Below are positions 61,951-64,000 of a stretch of 64,000 bases of DNA, piece by piece. Each line of letters opens with the position of its first letter. The stretch's first letter is position 1. The stretch comes from Lachnospiraceae bacterium MC2017 (lineage in GTDB: Bacteria; Bacillota; Clostridia; Lachnospirales; Lachnospiraceae). The notes under the pieces are model-generated. The model worked only from the letters and a program-made list of their open reading frames with translations. It ran no database searches and had not been told where the DNA came from. The stretch lies in contig JNJK01000005.1 in NCBI GenBank assembly GCA_000701625.1, forward strand, positions 124,001 to 188,000. The letters run 5' to 3'. The position numbers and the translations under genes were made by a program.

Positions 61951-62032
61951 ATGGTTCGACCATTAAAGTGGCGGTTGAGAAAGCGGAAAATCCTACCGAG
62001 AAGGATACATTCCCTCTGAAGTGGAAGTTGAA

Positions 62033-62056
62033 GGGTTGCTCATTTGAGCAACCCTT
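62033..62056 (+). terminator. Terminator downstream of MATE gene
   Basis: GGGTTGCTC pairs with GAGCAACCC around ATTT, followed by six T residues. It lies 83 bases after the MATE stop. Confidence 0.88.
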
Positions 62057-62070
62057 TTTTGGAGGCAACA

Positions 62071-62172
62071 ATGAATCCAAAAATACTAAGTATGTTTACA
62101 GTTAACATGAAATACATTAAAAATCTTCATAATCAGGTGCGAATTTGCATGGCAGGCGAACAGCCCGATTGA
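62071..62172 (+). CDS. 33-residue ORF, possibly a remnant
   Basis: An ATG five bases after GGAGG opens a short frame (MNPKILSMFTVNMKYIKNL, ending GEQPD). The ribosome site is good but the product is very short and not recognised. It lies between two terminators and may be the 5' end of a deleted gene. Confidence 0.3.
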   Translation: MNPKILSMFTVNMKYIKNLHNQVRICMAGEQPD

Positions 62173-62205
62173 TATAATGTCAATATTGGGTAGTTCGCCT
62201 TTTCT
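62154..62205 (+). terminator. Terminator after the 33-residue ORF
   Basis: AGGCGAAC (62154-62161) pairs with GTTCGCCT (62193-62200), with inner pairing of GATAT/ATAT, and is followed by TTTTCT. Confidence 0.75.
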
Positions 62206-62208
62206 ATT

Positions 62209-62361
62209 ATGACAAGAAGGACTACCAATATGAAAAAAGAAAGGATAACAGAGGTTTACACCTTTTGCCGGTGTAAATATGCCAAAATAGGCATATTTTA
62301 TGCCGCAAATGAAAAGTCAAAAGGCGTAAAAACCCTGAAAAAACAAGGAAAAACGATATGA
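62209..62361 (+). CDS. 50-residue ORF upstream of the phosphatase fragment
   Basis: It starts MTRRTTNMKKERITEVYTF, with a second possible start at the eighth codon behind AGAAGGA. It contains a Cys-x-Cys (FCRCKYAKIGIFYAA) and ends in a lysine-rich tail. The stop overlaps the ATG of the next fragment (ATGA), as in an operon. Not recognised. Confidence 0.35.
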   Translation: MTRRTTNMKKERITEVYTFCRCKYAKIGIFYAANEKSKGVKTLKKQGKTI

Positions 62362-62402
62362 TTAAGATTTTATTTGTCTGCCACGGCACTCGATTGGGGT
62401 GA
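62358..62402 (+). pseudogene. 5' fragment of a low-molecular-weight protein tyrosine phosphatase gene
   Basis: The frame reads MIKILFVCHGT and stops four codons later. MIKILFVCHGN-type is the start of low-molecular-weight tyrosine phosphatases, whose active-site loop is CxGNxCRS. The match breaks right after CHG, so the gene was cut inside its active-site loop; no continuation was found in the window. Confidence 0.55.
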
Positions 62403-62518
62403 CAGTGTAAATCGCATATAATGCGGGCATAATGGGATTATTGACGGCATCTGAGATGGCTTTACTACTGATCGTACTACTAACAGACGTGAAGTCGATG
62501 CATAAGTGAATATGATAA

Positions 62519-62565
62519 ATAAAACCACAATATCACGGCATTTGCTACCGGAATTGTGGTTTTAT
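62519..62565. terminator. Long-loop hairpin, terminator for the toxin-antitoxin unit
   Basis: ATAAAACCACAAT (62519-62531) and its exact complement (62553-62565) with a 21-base loop. The minus-strand side runs into TTTTATTTATC. It lies downstream of the PemK-like toxin stop. Confidence 0.7.
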
Positions 62566-62687
62566 ATTATGGCTTTTCAGGAAACATTTCATTTAAGAGT
62601 TGCTCTTGACAAGAAAAAAACTGTCGCGGCACGGCGAAGGCCAAGCGGTTATTCTTATAACTATTTATTTTTTACGTTTCATGGACT

Positions 62688-63425
62688 TCAACACTTAGAT
62701 TTCACAAAAGAAATCACATCTTCATTTTTTTCCATGATATTTTCATCACCAAGCATATCTTCAAAAGTCATCCACCTATAATCAATTCCATCAATAGTAA
62801 ATTTCTGCTTTTTTGAAATATCATTATTCGGATCTACATTAAGTCTGTATAACTTATGATTGTAGATTTTATAGACCGAATCGCTTACAGAATACTTGCA
62901 ATGTTTAGCACTTGTTATGTACTCAGTTGATTCATCTGCGCCTATTATCTCTCTTACAAACCTATCCACATTATCCTTATTATTTTCTTCCGCACTTCTT
63001 ACATATGGAAACAGCCAACATTTCCAACGATTATCATAAACCTGCAGATATTCATCAGGATTCCTTTTGATGGCAACGATGGAAAACTCATGTTGTTTTC
63101 CAGATGTATATTCTGTTACAAGCTGTAAAATTTTATCCTTATCCTTTTGGGACAATTCTCCAATCTTACAATCCATAAGCATTTCATCAATACTGATTAT
63201 TCTGTCAATTCTGGCCCACGAAGGTTTTGGAAGCCCTATAGAGTCCCAGTCCTCTATTTCAATGCTGTAAGGATTATCTTTATTTTTGCTTGTTACATAT
63301 ACTGCCAAGATGGCTATTATATCATTATCAAGAACTATCGCAGGGCGTCTCTTCGCCTTTGGTTGATCACTAAATGGAACTGTAACCCACCAGACTTCTC
63401 CGACTTTATAATCTCCCATTATCAT
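62688..63425 (-). CDS. PemK/MazF-like toxin with C-terminal NUDIX-like domain
   Basis: A 245-residue protein. Residues 1-112 match PemK/MazF-type endoribonuclease toxins: VGEVWWVTVPFSDQPKAKRR, PAIVLDNDIIAILAVYVTSK and SWARIDRIISIDEMLMDCKI. Residues 115-245 are not part of MazF; EFSIVAIKRNPDEYLQVYDN followed by WKCWLFPYVRSAEENN and DNVDRFVREIIGA resembles a NUDIX fold with a broken Nudix box. The start codon lies inside the upstream antitoxin-like gene (20-base overlap), so the pair is coupled. The GGGAGG site is rather far from the ATG. RNA cleavage is expected for the first domain; the second may sense a nucleotide. Confidence 0.7.
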   Translation of the reverse strand: MIMGDYKVGEVWWVTVPFSDQPKAKRRPAIVLDNDIIAILAVYVTSKNKDNPYSIEIEDWDSIGLPKPSWARIDRIISIDEMLMDCKIGELSQKDKDKILQLVTEYTSGKQHEFSIVAIKRNPDEYLQVYDNRWKCWLFPYVRSAEENNKDNVDRFVREIIGADESTEYITSAKHCKYSVSDSVYKIYNHKLYRLNVDPNNDISKKQKFTIDGIDYRWMTFEDMLGDENIMEKNEDVISFVKSKC

Positions 63426-63588
63426 GCTTTTCTGTTACCTCCCGCTTATATATCTCATCCCACTCATCATCCTGAATCCATTCGTCGTCAGCAGGAAGAT
63501 CTTCTATACGGACAGTATGTTCAAGAACTTTTTCCCTATTCTCTCTCAAATACTTTTTGAATTTCTCAACCGTATCTGTTTTTTCCAT
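63406..63588 (-). CDS. Probable antitoxin of the PemK-like toxin
   Basis: A 60-residue acidic, helical protein: MEKTDTVEKFKKYLRENREK, then EDLPADDEWIQDDEWDEIYK. Acidic tails of this type bind MazF/PemK toxins. There is no clear N-terminal DNA-binding domain in the short N-terminal half. It overlaps the toxin start by 20 bases and is preceded by a palindrome that may be its operator. The ATG follows GAGAGG; a TTG one codon earlier is possible. Confidence 0.6.
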   Translation of the reverse strand: MEKTDTVEKFKKYLRENREKVLEHTVRIEDLPADDEWIQDDEWDEIYKREVTEKHDNGRL

Positions 63589-63612
63589 CAAATCAGCCTC
63601 TCGTGTAAAACA

Positions 63613-63636
63613 TAGTCTGAAATATACTTTAGACTA
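63613..63636 (-). promoter_or_regulatory. Candidate operator of the toxin-antitoxin unit
   Basis: A 24-base imperfect palindrome, TAGTCT (63613-63618) and AGACTA (63631-63636) with a TATA-containing centre, lies 25 bases before the antitoxin start, as expected for an autorepressed promoter. Confidence 0.5.
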
Positions 63637-63713
63637 CAGCTTTCATAAAACAATTATTAGATTACCACAGATAAGATCGAAAGAAAATGAAAATAAATAC
63701 GTTATCACCTCTA

Positions 63714-64000
63714 TCATATTATCTTGAACATCTTCTGCGAAACCGGCTTCTCTTTCCCCTTCTCGATTTCTTCCTGAGCCTTACGAAGTTTTTCCATTTT
63801 CTGGAGTTCCTCCTCAGCGTCGTCAAAGTTCACATGCGTGTAAACATTCATCGTGACGCTTATGTCCGAATGTCCCATCAGATACTGAAGAGTCTTCGGA
63901 TTCATCCCGGCTTTGGCTTGGTTAGAACAATAGGTGTGCCGGCAGACATGCGGCGTTATCGAAATCACTTTTCTTTCCCTTAGTAGTAACCCCCTATTCT
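63714..64000 (-). CDS. Tyrosine-type site-specific integrase, C-terminal part
   Basis: The frame is open to the right edge of the window, so only the C-terminal 95 residues are visible. It shows the catalytic part of tyrosine recombinases: TPHVCRHTYCSNQAKAGM (HxxR box), LQYLMGHSDISVTMNVYTHV (second box with catalytic His and Tyr). The tail QKMEKLRKAQEEIEKGKEKP is charged. It resembles integrases of Tn916-like and other integrative elements. The element body should extend to the right, beyond the window; an attachment site may lie between 63600 and 63714 but was not identified. Confidence 0.9.
   Translation of the reverse strand, partial: NRGLLLRERKVISITPHVCRHTYCSNQAKAGMNPKTLQYLMGHSDISVTMNVYTHVNFDDAEEELQKMEKLRKAQEEIEKGKEKPVSQKMFKII

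Larger units (their letters stand above)
61951..62687. other. 737-base junction region with gene remnants
   Basis: No full gene. An open plus-strand frame without a start (61967-62107, reading VAVEKAENPTEKDTFPLKWK) precedes a 33-codon ORF, a 50-codon ORF and a truncated phosphatase start. Several strong hairpins occur (62033-62056, 62154-62205, 62519-62565). The pattern is that of a degraded insertion or integration site beside the integrase at the end of the window. Confidence 0.6.

Noticed and set aside
61953-61969. GGTTCGACC resembling a tRNA T-arm
   Set aside because: No acceptor, anticodon or D arm can be built around it; a chance five-pair hairpin.
1-64000. CRISPR array, rRNA or tRNA genes
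   Set aside because: No regularly spaced repeats and no recognisable rRNA or tRNA sequence were found on either strand by eye.

Overview
The window looks like chromosomal DNA of an anaerobic, motile member of the Clostridia, most likely family Lachnospiraceae (Butyrivibrio/Pseudobutyrivibrio-like; genus not settled). Reasons: AT-leaning DNA with strong AGGAGG-type ribosome binding sites; the Firmicutes order rpmF-plsX-acpP-rnc-smc-ftsY-ylxM; the paired UPF0210/UPF0237 genes; a YjiH family protein; a DUF6033-like protein; and two chemoreceptors. No rRNA, tRNA or CRISPR array was seen.

Region by region. 1-8.7 kb (minus): lipid and ribosome housekeeping (rpmF, plsX, acpP), then rnc-smc-ftsY, with ilvA placed between ftsY and ylxM. 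9.1-12.1 kb: tmcAL (plus) convergent with the UPF0210/ACT pair. 12.3-20 kb (minus): aroK, a small zinc-finger membrane protein, polA, coaE, a large FtsA-like ATPase and a WalJ-type metallo-hydrolase. 20.1-26 kb: a YybS-like membrane protein, then a glucose-type PTS (ptsG) with its own BglG-type antiterminator and an RNA antiterminator/terminator leader, then metY. 26-29 kb: a TRAP transporter in which the large permease and the solute-binding protein are one polypeptide. 29-33.4 kb: a 1409-residue PAS/GGDEF/EAL/GAF protein. 33.5-38.4 kb: an operon for a minimal type IV pilus-like machine (PilC-like protein, four small anchored proteins, PilT-like ATPase), ending with rnhA.

38.8-45 kb (plus): a YjiH transporter-like protein, a chemoreceptor, and an NAD-salvage set (NrtR-like regulator, nicotinamidase, pncB) with a likely NrtR operator inside the promoter. 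45.1-46.8 kb (minus): an AT-rich two-gene unit of an ABC-type ATPase plus a small RloB/TOPRIM-like protein, which resembles phage-defence pairs. 47.1-52 kb (plus): a 1220-residue fusion of an S-component-like membrane domain, a beta-propeller and an HD-GYP phosphodiesterase, translationally coupled to a BMP-type binding protein. 52-60.4 kb (minus): a second chemoreceptor, a LysR regulator, a coiled-coil protein with its DUF6033-like partner, a fucosyltransferase-like protein and a DUF3298-type lipoprotein. 60.6-62 kb: a MATE exporter. 62-64 kb: an accessory junction with gene remnants, a toxin-antitoxin pair whose MazF/PemK-like toxin has an extra C-terminal domain, and the C-terminal end of a tyrosine integrase that runs off the window.

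Common threads are surface behaviour and signalling (two chemoreceptors, two c-di-GMP phosphodiesterase candidates and a pilus-like machine) and nutrient sensing (PTS, TRAP, BMP and NAD salvage). The best candidates for something undescribed are the propeller-HD-GYP/BMP unit, the ATPase/RloB-like pair, the fused TRAP transporter and the minimal pilus operon with a collagen-like protein. All assignments come from reading motifs and gene order; no database search was run.
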